NCBI RefSeq assembly: GCF_014203715.1
Contig: NZ_JACHJP010000002.1
Span: 1-64,000 of the forward strand
From: Streptosporangium saharense
GTDB taxonomy: Bacteria > Actinomycetota > Actinomycetes > Streptosporangiales > Streptosporangiaceae
Direction: 5' to 3'
Length of the DNA stretch: 64,000 nucleotides
The notes under the pieces were generated by a model. That model worked only from the letters and a program-made list of their open reading frames with translations. It ran no database searches and had not been told where the DNA came from. Within the stretch, counting starts at the first letter, position 1. Each line of letters begins with the position of its first letter. Of this stretch, positions 52,663-60,712 are shown piece by piece. The position numbers were made by a program, and so were the translations under genes.

Positions 52663-53501
52663 TCAGGCGGCGGCGTACCGCTGCGCGGGATTGCGGAGCG
52701 CACCGCATATTCCGGCCACCGCCTCCCCGAACCTCGGCGTCCAGCCGAGCCCGCGCACCCTGCCGGCGTCGAGCGCCGCGTCCATCGCCAGGAAGCCCGC
52801 CATGGGGCCGTGCGTCTCCAACGCCTCCGCGAGACTCCATGAACGCACGGGCACACCGGCCGCGTCCCCGACCGCCGAGAAGAGGTCGGCCATCGACACC
52901 GGCGCCTCCTCGGCGACGTGGAACACCCCGCTCGCACGGGATTCGAGCACCAGCGGTTCTCACCGGTGCCGACGTAGCGGGCCACGCCCTCGGAACGCGC
53001 ACGATGGACCAGCCCGGCGACGGGACCCGCCCCGTCGCCGTAGACCATCGGAGGCCGTACGACGACCCCGCGGACACCCGGGGCGTCGAGCACCCGCGCC
53101 TCCGCCGCGGCGAGCCAGGCGAGTGGGCCGGTCACGTCCGCGGTGTCGTCCTCGGTGACCGGCACCCGGGACGAGCGCGCCCTCGGTGCCCCGGTGGTCG
53201 TCACGAAGACGCCGCCGCTCATCGACGCGAGCATCGCCGTCACCGCCGCCGCATCGACCAAGGGACGGTCGTCACCGTCGCTCGCCGCGGTGTGCACCAC
53301 ACCGTCACCCGCTGCCGCCTCCCGCGTGAGCACGGCGAGGTCGGTTAGGCTGCCCCGGACGGGTTGTCCGCCCGCGGCGCGAACCCTGGCCTCGGCCGCG
53401 TCGCTGCGTGCCAGGCCACGGACCCGGTGGCCGCGCGTGACGAGGGCGCGCGTCAGCGCCGAGCCGATGAATCCACTCGCGCCGGTGAGAAAGATGTCCA
53501 A
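52663..53501 (-). pseudogene. NAD-dependent epimerase/dehydratase, broken by a deletion
   Basis: From ATG 53501: DIFLTGASGFIGSALTRALV, VVHTAASDGDD and VVVRPPMVYGDGAGPV are typical of extended-SDR epimerases. At about 52955 the frame breaks after GTGENRW. The other frame resumes at VLESRASGVFHVAEEAPVSM and ends NPAQRYAAA. Compared with family members, the V-H-V-D-D-L-A stretch between the two parts is missing, so some 15 codons were deleted with loss of frame. Divergent from the AraC gene at 53580. Confidence 0.8.
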
Positions 53502-53579
53502 TGTCGTCTCCTTGGTGAGGGGGATGACTCACCTTAGAAAGCGCCGGATCCACCGTGTATGTGTCAGAGTTCAGCCGCC

Positions 53580-54539
53580 ATGCGTGATCGTCCGCCTGCC
53601 GACGTCCTCGGCACGCTGCTGCGCCACGTGCGGATCACCACGAGCACATTCGGGCGGATCGAACTCGGCGCGCCCTGGGGCGCGAAGCTCGGCCCGCGCG
53701 GCACCGTCTCGCTGCACCACCTGCTCGAAGGCGAGATGTGGCTGGAACTGGACGGGCACGACATCCACGTCGGACGCCGGGATCTCCTGATCCTTCCGCA
53801 CGGCACGCCGTACACGCTGCGACATCGGCCGGGGGCGCCGGTCGAGGACGAGGCGCGCTGGCGGACGCCTCCTGTGCCGGGCGCGCTGTCGGTGAGGCGC
53901 CGCCACGGCGGCGACGGCGCGAGGACCGTGGTGCTGTGCGCCGAACTGGGTGTGGAGGGGGCCGCCAGGGCGATGCTCATGCGGGCGCTCCCGTCGGTGC
54001 TGCGCTTTCCCGCCGGTGGCTCGGGCGAGGCGATGCCCGGACTCGACCGGCTCCTCGACGTCCTGCGCGAGGAGGTGCGCGAGGCACGGAGCGGCGCGCC
54101 GCTCATCGCCGCGCGACTGGCCGAACTCCTGCTGCTGCGGGCCGTTCGCGAAGAACTCGAACGGCCCGCGACGGCCGGTTCCTGGCGGGCCGCGCTCACC
54201 GACGACCGCGTCGCCCGGGCCCTGGACGCGATCTACGGCGCGCCGGAGCGTCCGTGGAGCGTCGTCACCCTCGCGCGTACGGCCGGCATGAGCCGGACGG
54301 TCTTCGCCCAGCGGTTCCGCGATCTCGTGGGGGAGAGCCCGTTCGCGCACCTGACCCGGTGGCGCATGGAGGTGGCGAAGACAACGCTGCGGGACCATCC
54401 CGGCCGCACTCTCGGCGAGATCGCCTCGTCCGTCGGCTACGCCGACGAGTTCGCCTTCGGCACCGCGTTCCGCAGGGTCGTGGGCATCCCCCCGGGCGCA
54501 TACCGCACCGCGGCCGAGCGGCCCGAGCCACCGTCCTGA
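53580..54539 (+). CDS. AraC-family transcriptional regulator (cupin type)
   Basis: 319 residues from ATG 53580. N-terminal cupin (SLHHLLEGEMWLELDGHDIH, VGRRDLLILPHGTPYTLRH) and a C-terminal pair of helix-turn-helices (WSVVTLARTAGMSRTVFAQR; TLGEIASSVGYADEFAFGTA). The layout fits AraC_binding_6-type regulators that control a neighbouring oxidoreductase, here the broken epimerase across 78 bp. Confidence 0.92.
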   Translation: MRDRPPADVLGTLLRHVRITTSTFGRIELGAPWGAKLGPRGTVSLHHLLEGEMWLELDGHDIHVGRRDLLILPHGTPYTLRHRPGAPVEDEARWRTPPVPGALSVRRRHGGDGARTVVLCAELGVEGAARAMLMRALPSVLRFPAGGSGEAMPGLDRLLDVLREEVREARSGAPLIAARLAELLLLRAVREELERPATAGSWRAALTDDRVARALDAIYGAPERPWSVVTLARTAGMSRTVFAQRFRDLVGESPFAHLTRWRMEVAKTTLRDHPGRTLGEIASSVGYADEFAFGTAFRRVVGIPPGAYRTAAERPEPPS

Positions 54540-54551
54540 GGAAGGGAACAG

Positions 54552-54619
54552 CTCCTGCCATACTCCCCGTGATCATGAGGGGGAAGTCTCGGAGGAAACC
54601 GATGCGCAAGACCATGCCT
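54552..54619 (+). repeat. 68-bp direct repeat, copy A
   Basis: Matches 57732-57799 at 65 of 68 positions. Copy B is the leader, ribosome site and first six codons of the DUF6461 gene. In copy A the same GGAGGAA and ATG (54602) open a 32-codon frame that soon diverges (MRKTMPSAPQRRIGPLRW) and ends at 54700, just before the convergent monooxygenase gene. It looks like the 5' stump of a lost paralogue. Confidence 0.85.
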
Positions 54620-54703
54620 TCGGCACCTCAACGCCGCATCGGTCCACTTCGTTGGATGGCTTACTTGGCCTGCCCCCGTGTACGGCGGCGGACCGGGTGA
54701 TCG

Positions 54704-55924
54704 TCAGCCGGCGTGGGCGATGTCCAGTTCCCGTGCTCGGATGGACCTGCTGCCGCTTCGCAGGGAGCGCAGGGCGTTGCCGATCACCGGGAGCCGGAGG
54801 CTGCGCGCCATGACCGGCCGCAGGGCGATCTGCCGCCGGTTGCCCGGGGTGACGAAGTACCGCTGTTCGACGCCGTTGGTCTGGTAATAGGTCATGTGCG
54901 GACGGAGCTGTGCCTCCCAGGCCCGCAGCGCGCCACGGATGTCGCCGGAGTGACGGCACAGCATGCTGGCGAGCAGGTCGGCTCCGGCGAGCGCTGCGGA
55001 GATCCCCATGGCGGCGTACAGACTGGGGCACCAGGCGGAGTCGCCGACCAGCACGACCCGGCCGCGTGACCAGGCGTCCATGCGGGGTTGCTCCACCGAG
55101 TCGAACAGGAACTCGTCGGCGCCGTCGAGCGCTTCGAGCGCCTCGCCGAGCAGCAGTCCGGTGGGCTGGGGGCCGTACGCGGCACGGACCTGTCCGGCGG
55201 GCCGGCCGGTGAACTCCGCGTCGACGTCGTCGGTGCGGTACGAGAAGAGCACGGTGGGCGGGTGGTCGGCGAACGGGAAGACCCACATGGCCCGGCCGGG
55301 TTCGAGAAGGCTCGCCCCCTCGTGCGGGGAGAGGCCACCAACCGGACCCGGCAGCGTCATCGCCGCGATCATGTAGCCGAGTCGGCGCAGATATCTGTCG
55401 TGCGGGCCGAAGACGAGACGCCGGACCGTGGACCGCAGCCCGTCGGCGCCCACGACGAGGTCGAACCGCTCGGTCACGGATGTGCCGTCGTGTTCGAGCG
55501 TCACCTCGACGCCGGAGGCGTCCTGCTCGATGCGGGTGGGGGTCGTCGCGTAGCGGACCTCCACGTCATGCGGGAGCGCGGTGAAGGCGGCGCGTTCCAC
55601 GTCACCGCGCAACATCATGCGAGGTGAGACCGGCAGATCTCCGAAACCCAGGCCGGGTTTGCGGACACCGGCGCGGTCCACCGTGTAGGTGACGCCGTCA
55701 GGCGGTGAGCGGTCGGGGATGGCGTCGAGAATGCCGAGTCGTCGCGCGGCGGCCTGGCCTGCGCCGAACAGCACGACGAAGTAGCCGCCCGATCGACGGC
55801 CCGGCGCCCTCTCCACGATCACCGGATCCCAGCCGATGCGCCGAAGGCCGATCGCCGTGGCGATGCCGCTGACACCGAGCCCCACGACCAGGGCCCGTCT
55901 CCTGCCACTGCTCAACAAGATCAT
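54704..55924 (-). CDS. FAD-dependent monooxygenase (TetX/PHBH-like)
   Basis: 406 residues from ATG 55924 with GAGGAGG upstream. Motifs: ALVVGLGVSGIATAIGLRRI (dinucleotide fold, here G-L-G-V-S-G), DLVVGADGLRSTVRRLVFG, and RVVLVGDSAWCPSLYAAMG. No membrane segment. It follows the quinone-oxidoreductase gene by 22 bp on the same strand and is probably the second gene of that MarR-controlled operon. Confidence 0.9.
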   Translation of the reverse strand: MILLSSGRRRALVVGLGVSGIATAIGLRRIGWDPVIVERAPGRRSGGYFVVLFGAGQAAARRLGILDAIPDRSPPDGVTYTVDRAGVRKPGLGFGDLPVSPRMMLRGDVERAAFTALPHDVEVRYATTPTRIEQDASGVEVTLEHDGTSVTERFDLVVGADGLRSTVRRLVFGPHDRYLRRLGYMIAAMTLPGPVGGLSPHEGASLLEPGRAMWVFPFADHPPTVLFSYRTDDVDAEFTGRPAGQVRAAYGPQPTGLLLGEALEALDGADEFLFDSVEQPRMDAWSRGRVVLVGDSAWCPSLYAAMGISAALAGADLLASMLCRHSGDIRGALRAWEAQLRPHMTYYQTNGVEQRYFVTPGNRRQIALRPVMARSLRLPVIGNALRSLRSGSRSIRARELDIAHAG

Positions 55925-55946
55925 GGCTTCCTCCTCGGGGGGATGG

Positions 55947-56873
55947 CTAGGGGACGAAAACGACGCGGTCGTCGGTCTCCGCGGCCCACATCTGCTCGAC
56001 CTGGGCGAGGGGTACGGCGCGGGCCCGCACGTCGATCGCACCCGCGGCCACCGCCGAGGCCAACTCCGGCAGTTCGGAGAGGAAGTCGCGGGCAGGGACC
56101 GAGCCGATACCGCTGCCGACGATCTGCAGGCGGGCGGAGCGCAGCGCCGCGGAGGGAATCGGCGCGGTCTGACCGGCGACGGATCCGATCTGGATCCAGG
56201 TCAGCGGGGCGGTGCGGTCGGCGCGGGCCGTGAGCATCGGAATCATGGCGGCGGCGGCGCGTTCGCCCCATACATAGTCGATGACCACGTCGACGTCGGC
56301 CGCCTGGCCGAGCTGGTCGAAGGTGATCGTCTCGTCGGCGCCGAGCGCGGTGAGCGCCTTCAGACGGGTGGTGTCGCGGCCGGCGGCGATGACCTGGGCG
56401 GCGCCGAACAGCTTGGCGATCTGGACCGCCATCCGTCCGGCGTTGCCGGTGGCGCCGAGGACGAGGACGCGCTGACCGGCGTGGAAGTCGACGCGTCGGC
56501 GCAGTGCGACCCAGGACGACATGGCCGGGTTCATCGCGGCGGCGATCCGCACGGGGTCGATGTCGTCGGGCAGGATCACGCTGCGGCGAGGGTCGATGAG
56601 GGTGCGATCGGCGAACGTCCCCAGAGCCGTGTCGTCCAGGGCCACGTAGCGGACGTTGCCCTCCTTGTCGCGCACCACGCCGTCGACGCCGGGGACCAGC
56701 GGGTACATGCCGCCGCTGGAGTAGTGCGAGCCGTTCGCCCTGGACCTGGTCAGATGGTGCAGGCCGGCCGCGAGGACCTCAACGACCAGCTCGCCGCCGT
56801 GGCGTGACACGGGGTCGGGGTGGTCGCGGTAGACCGGCGGGCAATCGGATGCCTGGATGACAGCGGCATGCAT
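55947..56873 (-). CDS. Zinc-type alcohol dehydrogenase/quinone oxidoreductase-like protein
   Basis: 308 residues from ATG 56873 (GAGGAG upstream). MDR fold: GroES-like domain with MYPLVPGVDGVVRD, then a Rossmann domain RVLVLGATGNAGRMAVQIAK with the loop GADETITFDQL. Catalytic zinc ligands are not evident, as expected for quinone reductases (QOR). It uses NADPH to reduce electrophilic or quinone substrates. First gene of the pair controlled by the MarR protein at 57061. Confidence 0.88.
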   Translation of the reverse strand: MHAAVIQASDCPPVYRDHPDPVSRHGGELVVEVLAAGLHHLTRSRANGSHYSSGGMYPLVPGVDGVVRDKEGNVRYVALDDTALGTFADRTLIDPRRSVILPDDIDPVRIAAAMNPAMSSWVALRRRVDFHAGQRVLVLGATGNAGRMAVQIAKLFGAAQVIAAGRDTTRLKALTALGADETITFDQLGQAADVDVVIDYVWGERAAAAMIPMLTARADRTAPLTWIQIGSVAGQTAPIPSAALRSARLQIVGSGIGSVPARDFLSELPELASAVAAGAIDVRARAVPLAQVEQMWAAETDDRVVFVP

Positions 56874-56917
56874 GGCGCACTCCTCAGAGATGGTTTGTTT
56901 TACCAACTACTTCCATA

Positions 56918-56938
56918 ATGGTTGGTAATGCAAACCAT
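56918..56938. promoter_or_regulatory. MarR operator at the oxidoreductase promoter
   Basis: ATGGTT ... AACCAT (21 bp, mostly palindromic: ATGGTTGGTA A TGCAAACCAT). It differs at few positions from the perfect site at 57021-57041 and lies 45 bp before the oxidoreductase start. Confidence 0.7.
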
Positions 56939-57014
56939 GTCAACGTGTTCGTCGATCGTCTGGCGCAGAGCCCGGGTCGCGCGGCACTCCCGGAGAGCGT
57001 CGGCCTCTTCTCAC

Positions 57015-57047
57015 TCCGACATGGTTGGCATTGCCAACCATGTCGGA
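57015..57047. promoter_or_regulatory. 33-bp perfect palindrome, MarR operator
   Basis: Two exact 16-bp arms (TCCGACATGGTTGGCA and its complement) around a single T, ending 14 bp before the MarR start codon. The core ATGGTTGGCA-T-TGCCAACCAT recurs, slightly degenerate, at 56918-56938. Confidence 0.85.
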
Positions 57048-57060
57048 CTAGCATGACGGC

Positions 57061-57489
57061 ATGACCAGCGCCGACGACGTCATGGACGCCCTCGTCCGGA
57101 CCACCTTCGAGGTGGCGGGCGTGCTGACCCGTATCGGCGGCGAGCACGATCTGTCGCTCACCCAACTCCGGGTGCTCGGCATCCTCCGCGACCGCCGCGC
57201 TCGCGTCACCGAACTGGCCGCCTACCTCGGCCTGGACAAGTCCACGATGTCCGGCCTCATCGACCGCGCCCAGCGCCGGGGGCTGCTGACGCGTGGCAAG
57301 AACCCCGAAGACGGACGGGTCGTCGAGGTGTACATGACCCCGGCCGGACTCGAACTCGCCAAACGAGTGGAGGATGACATCCGGCGTGCCCTGACGCCCG
57401 CGACCGGCCGCCTGGACCCGGAGCAGTTCGGCCCGATTGTCAACCTGCTCAACATCGTCTCGACCCGTTCGTCGCGTACGGACACCTGA
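57061..57489 (+). CDS. MarR-family repressor
   Basis: 142 residues: winged helix with LSLTQLRVLGILRDRRARVT, LAAYLGLDKSTMSGLIDRAQ, RRGLLTRGKNPEDGRVVEVY (wing D-G-R) and a C-terminal dimerisation helix. Divergent from the quinone-oxidoreductase/monooxygenase pair. The two operators before both promoters make it an autoregulated redox-stress or drug sensor. Confidence 0.93.
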   Translation: MTSADDVMDALVRTTFEVAGVLTRIGGEHDLSLTQLRVLGILRDRRARVTELAAYLGLDKSTMSGLIDRAQRRGLLTRGKNPEDGRVVEVYMTPAGLELAKRVEDDIRRALTPATGRLDPEQFGPIVNLLNIVSTRSSRTDT

Positions 57490-57731
57490 CCAGGGCCGTC
57501 GAGGTTCCCGGGCGGTGTGCCTCAGGTCACCGGGCTCCTGTGGCAGGAAGGCCTGACAGGACTTCACCGCGCCGGGCTCGTTCCGCCCGCCGCGCGGCGA
57601 CGGCCTCGGCGGGTGAGCCGGGACCGAACCCGTGAGCCGCTGACGGCACCACCGGAGCCGCACCACAGGATGCTGAGTACCTGGGTTCGTGTCAGCAGCC
57701 GCGAAGTAACCGTTCAAGGGAATGTCGGATT

Positions 57732-57799
57732 CTCCTGCCATACTCCCCGTGATCATGAAGGGGAAGTCTCGGAGGAAGCCGATGCGCAAGATCATGCCT
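57732..57799 (+). repeat. 68-bp direct repeat, copy B
   Basis: Second copy of the repeat at 54552-54619 (65/68 identical). It contains CTCCTGCCATACTCCCCGTG, the GGAGGAAG ribosome site and the ATG at 57782 of the DUF6461 gene; identity ends after codon six. Confidence 0.85.
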
Positions 57800-58414
57800 G
57801 CGGACTACGCGTGGGAGAACGACTGGCAGGAGGAGATCTACACCGTCACCTTCGTCCGTGGCCTGGACGAACGCGAGACGCTCCGGCGGTTCGGCGTGGT
57901 CGACGACGACATCCATCCGGCGGACGGCGAGGAGGCCATGGAGCGCGTCGAGGAGACCGACGGTTGCTGCGACATGGTGCTGGTGACCCGGGCCGGTGAC
58001 TGGACTATCGCTTTCGAATACAGCGGCTGGGAAGGGACCCGGCCCGAGACCCTGCGCGAACTGACCCGCGACGGCGGTGAGGCCGTCTCCGTCATGCGCC
58101 ACGACTACGCGGCCTCGCATGACTTCGAACACGCCGTGGACGGCCGGATTCGGACGGCCTTTCGCCCGCAGACGCCCCAGGAGCGCTGGGGCACCCACCC
58201 CGACGCGCTGAATGAGGACATGCGCGAGCTGGGGCTGGAGCCCGAACCGGACGAGGAGTACGTGTCCGGTTCCGTTCCCGCGGCCCTCGCCCTGGCCAGC
58301 CGTGTCTCCGGAGTTCTGTTCACCCCCGCACTGCTGGACGGGCCGCTGCTGGGCGGGATCATCACCGACGCGGTTCCCGACGATCCCCGAGAAGGTGACC
58401 CGCTGCCCCTGTGA
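57782..58414 (+). CDS. DUF6461 family protein
   Basis: 210 residues from ATG 57782 (GGAGGA upstream). DYAWENDWQEEIYTVTFVRG then LDERETLRRFGV, GDWTIAFEYSGWEGT and the late ALALASRVSGVLFTPALLDG are the recurring blocks of DUF6461, an actinobacterial family of unknown role that often occurs in several copies. Acidic, soluble. Its leader is duplicated 3.2 kb upstream. Confidence 0.85.
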   Translation: MRKIMPADYAWENDWQEEIYTVTFVRGLDERETLRRFGVVDDDIHPADGEEAMERVEETDGCCDMVLVTRAGDWTIAFEYSGWEGTRPETLRELTRDGGEAVSVMRHDYAASHDFEHAVDGRIRTAFRPQTPQERWGTHPDALNEDMRELGLEPEPDEEYVSGSVPAALALASRVSGVLFTPALLDGPLLGGIITDAVPDDPREGDPLPL

Positions 58415-58422
58415 GCCTTCGA

Positions 58423-58440
58423 CCGGGATTCCACTCCCGG
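58423..58440. terminator. Short hairpin after the DUF6461 gene
   Basis: CCGGGA, TTCCAC, TCCCGG: a perfect 6-bp stem eight bases after the stop codon. Confidence 0.45.
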
Positions 58441-58589
58441 GCCATCTTCTCCATGGACGAGGCCCTGAACGGTCGGGGTATGGCTGTCACGGCAGAAAAA
58501 ACGTGGAATTCGTGGCCGACGGATGTCGAGAACGCTCCGGCGGCTCCGTCCCAGGGGCGGATCACGACAACATCCCCGGAGGGACGGCC

Positions 58590-59081
58590 ATGCGAGCGAA
58601 CGAGATCACCGAGATTCTGGACCGGCCGATCAGCCGGGAGCTGTTGGCGCGCGACGTGACCCGGCTGGCCTATGTGGCCAGGGACGGCACGCCCAGGAAC
58701 GTCCCGATCGCGTTCACCTGGAACGGTTCGGAGATCGTCGTGTGCACCACGAAGAACGCCCCGAAGCTTCCGGCCCTGCGCGAGAACCCGATGGTCGCCC
58801 TGACGATCGACACCGAGGTGCACCCGCCCAAGATCCTGCTGATCCGTGGCCGGGCCGAACTGGACGCCGTCGACGGCATCCCGGACGAGTACCTCCAGAT
58901 CAACGGCTCGTACGAGATGACGCCCGAACAGCGGGTCGAGTGGGAGGCTGAGGTCCGCTCGCTCTACGACGGCATGGTCAGGATCGTGGTGACCCCGACG
59001 TGGGCGAAGCTGATCGACTTCGAGACGACCCTGCCGAGCGCGGTCGAGGAACTGGTCCGGCGGCGGGCCGAGCGCGTCTGA
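58590..59081 (+). CDS. Pyridoxamine 5'-phosphate oxidase-like (F420/FMN split-barrel) protein
   Basis: 163 residues; GGAGGG before ATG 58590. RLAYVARDGTPRNVPIAFTW, KLPALRENPMVALTIDTEVH and the C-terminal VRIVVTPTWAKLIDFETTLP match the PPOX-class flavin- or F420-binding split barrel. A cofactor-dependent reductase acting on an unknown substrate. It is followed within 30 bp by the DGPF gene, so it may be part of the ECF42 regulon or operon. Confidence 0.87.
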   Translation: MRANEITEILDRPISRELLARDVTRLAYVARDGTPRNVPIAFTWNGSEIVVCTTKNAPKLPALRENPMVALTIDTEVHPPKILLIRGRAELDAVDGIPDEYLQINGSYEMTPEQRVEWEAEVRSLYDGMVRIVVTPTWAKLIDFETTLPSAVEELVRRRAERV

Positions 59082-59110
59082 ACACGAGTCCCGACAACAC
59101 CGAGGAGAAC

Positions 59111-59521
59111 ATGATGGCCAAATATCTGCTGCTCAAGCACTACCGGGGCGCTCCCGCGTCGGTCAACGACGTGCCGATGGACCGGTGGACGCCGGAGGAG
59201 GTCACGGCCCACATGCGGTACATGTGGGACTTCATCGCCCGGCTGGAGAACACGGGCGAGTTCGTCGACAGCCAGGGGCTCTCCCCTGAGGGCACGTTCG
59301 TCCGCTACGACGGTGAGGGGCGGCCACCGGTCACCGACGGCCCGTTCGCGGAGACCAAGGACCTGATCGCCGGCTGGGTGGTGATCGACGTCGACAGTTA
59401 CGAGCGGGCGCTTGAGCTGGCGGGCGAGCTGTCGGCGGCTCCGGGCGCGGACGGGAAGCCGATCCACGAGTGGCTTGAGGTGCGCCCGTTCCTGGCCGAG
59501 CACTCGGCCGTCACGGACTGA
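59111..59521 (+). CDS. YCII-related DGPF-domain protein
   Basis: 136 residues (ATG 59111 or 59114; GAGGAG upstream). KYLLLKHYRGAPASV at the start and VTDGPFAETKDLIAGWVVID carry the D-G-P-F motif after which these proteins are named. Such genes are the constant neighbours and targets of ECF42 sigma factors, and the ECF42 gene starts 5 bp downstream. Role unknown; a dimeric alpha-beta barrel with a possible small-molecule site. Confidence 0.9.
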   Translation: MMAKYLLLKHYRGAPASVNDVPMDRWTPEEVTAHMRYMWDFIARLENTGEFVDSQGLSPEGTFVRYDGEGRPPVTDGPFAETKDLIAGWVVIDVDSYERALELAGELSAAPGADGKPIHEWLEVRPFLAEHSAVTD

Positions 59522-59526
59522 CGCGC

Positions 59527-60672
59527 GTGGACGAGTCCCTGCTGCGGACCCTCACCCCCACGGTGATCGGCGTCCTCGTCCGTCGCGGAGCAGACTTCGC
59601 CTCGGCCGAGGACGCCGTACAGGACGCCCTGGTCGAGGCCGTGCGCGTGTGGCAGGACGGTCTGCCTCATGACCCCAAGGGCTGGCTGGTCACCGTGGCC
59701 TGGCGCAAGTTCCTCGACGCCGCCCGCGCCGACACCTCCCGGCGGCACCGTGAGGCACGTGTCGAGGCCGAGCCCGAGCCAGGCCCCGGCGAGACGGTGG
59801 ACGACACGCTCCGGCTGTACTTCCTGTGCGCCCACCCGTCCCTCACCCCGGCCTCGGCCGTCGCGCTCACGCTGCGCGCGGTCGGCGGCCTGACCACCCG
59901 CCAGATCGCGCAGGCCTACCTCGTGCCGGAGGCGACCATGGCCCAGCGCATCAGCAGGGCCAAACGGACGGTCTCGTCGGTCAGGTTCGACCAGCCCGGA
60001 GACGTGGCCACCGTACTGCGCGTGCTCTATCTCGTGTTCAACGAAGGGCACGGCGGGGACGTCGACCTGGTGGCGGAGGCGATCCGCCTCACCCGCCAGC
60101 TCTTCGCCCTGACCGACGAGCCCGAGATCGCGGGGCTGCTCGCGCTCATGCTGCTGCACCACGCGCGCCGCGCGTCCCGCACCGGCCCCGGAGGCCGTCT
60201 GGTGCCGCTCGCCGAGCAGGACCGGTCACGCTGGGACACCCGCCTGATCGCCGAGGGAGTGACGATCCTGCAGACGGCGCTGGCCCGCGACCGGCTGGGC
60301 GAGTATCAGGCGCAGGCCGCGATCGCCGCCCTGCACGCGGACGCCCCCAGCACCGCCGAGACCGACTGGGTGCAGATCGTGGAGTGGTACGACGAGCTGC
60401 TGCTCCTCACCGGCAGTCCGGTGGTCCGGCTCAACCGCGCGGTGGCGGTCGGCGAGGCCGACGGACCGCAGGCGGGCCTGGCGGCACTGGCCGAGGTGAG
60501 CCCCGACCTGCCCCGTTACGCCGCGGTCCGCGCCTACCTGCTCGAACGCGCCGGTGACCTCGAACAGGCCGCCGCACTGTACGGCGAAGCCGCCCGCGCG
60601 GCGACCAGCCTGCCGGAGCGCGACCACCTCACCCGCGAGGCCGCCCGAGTACGGCAACGACTCCAGCCGTGA
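59527..60672 (+). CDS. ECF42-group RNA polymerase sigma factor
   Basis: 381 residues from a GTG. Sigma-2 region FASAEDAVQDALVEAVRVWQ then LPHDPKGWLVTVAWRKFLDA; sigma-4 region TLRAVGGLTTRQIAQAYLVP then EATMAQRISRAKRTV. The remaining 200 residues (FNEGHGGDVDLVAEAIRLTR through helical repeats such as RAYLLERAGDLEQAAALYGE) are the C-terminal extension (DUF6596, TPR-like) that defines ECF42. No anti-sigma gene is present, as usual for the group; the extension itself is thought to regulate activity. Confidence 0.92.
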   Translation: MDESLLRTLTPTVIGVLVRRGADFASAEDAVQDALVEAVRVWQDGLPHDPKGWLVTVAWRKFLDAARADTSRRHREARVEAEPEPGPGETVDDTLRLYFLCAHPSLTPASAVALTLRAVGGLTTRQIAQAYLVPEATMAQRISRAKRTVSSVRFDQPGDVATVLRVLYLVFNEGHGGDVDLVAEAIRLTRQLFALTDEPEIAGLLALMLLHHARRASRTGPGGRLVPLAEQDRSRWDTRLIAEGVTILQTALARDRLGEYQAQAAIAALHADAPSTAETDWVQIVEWYDELLLLTGSPVVRLNRAVAVGEADGPQAGLAALAEVSPDLPRYAAVRAYLLERAGDLEQAAALYGEAARAATSLPERDHLTREAARVRQRLQP

Positions 60673-60712
60673 GTACGGCCTGGCGAGCCTGATCGTCCGT
60701 TGCCGTCAAAGG

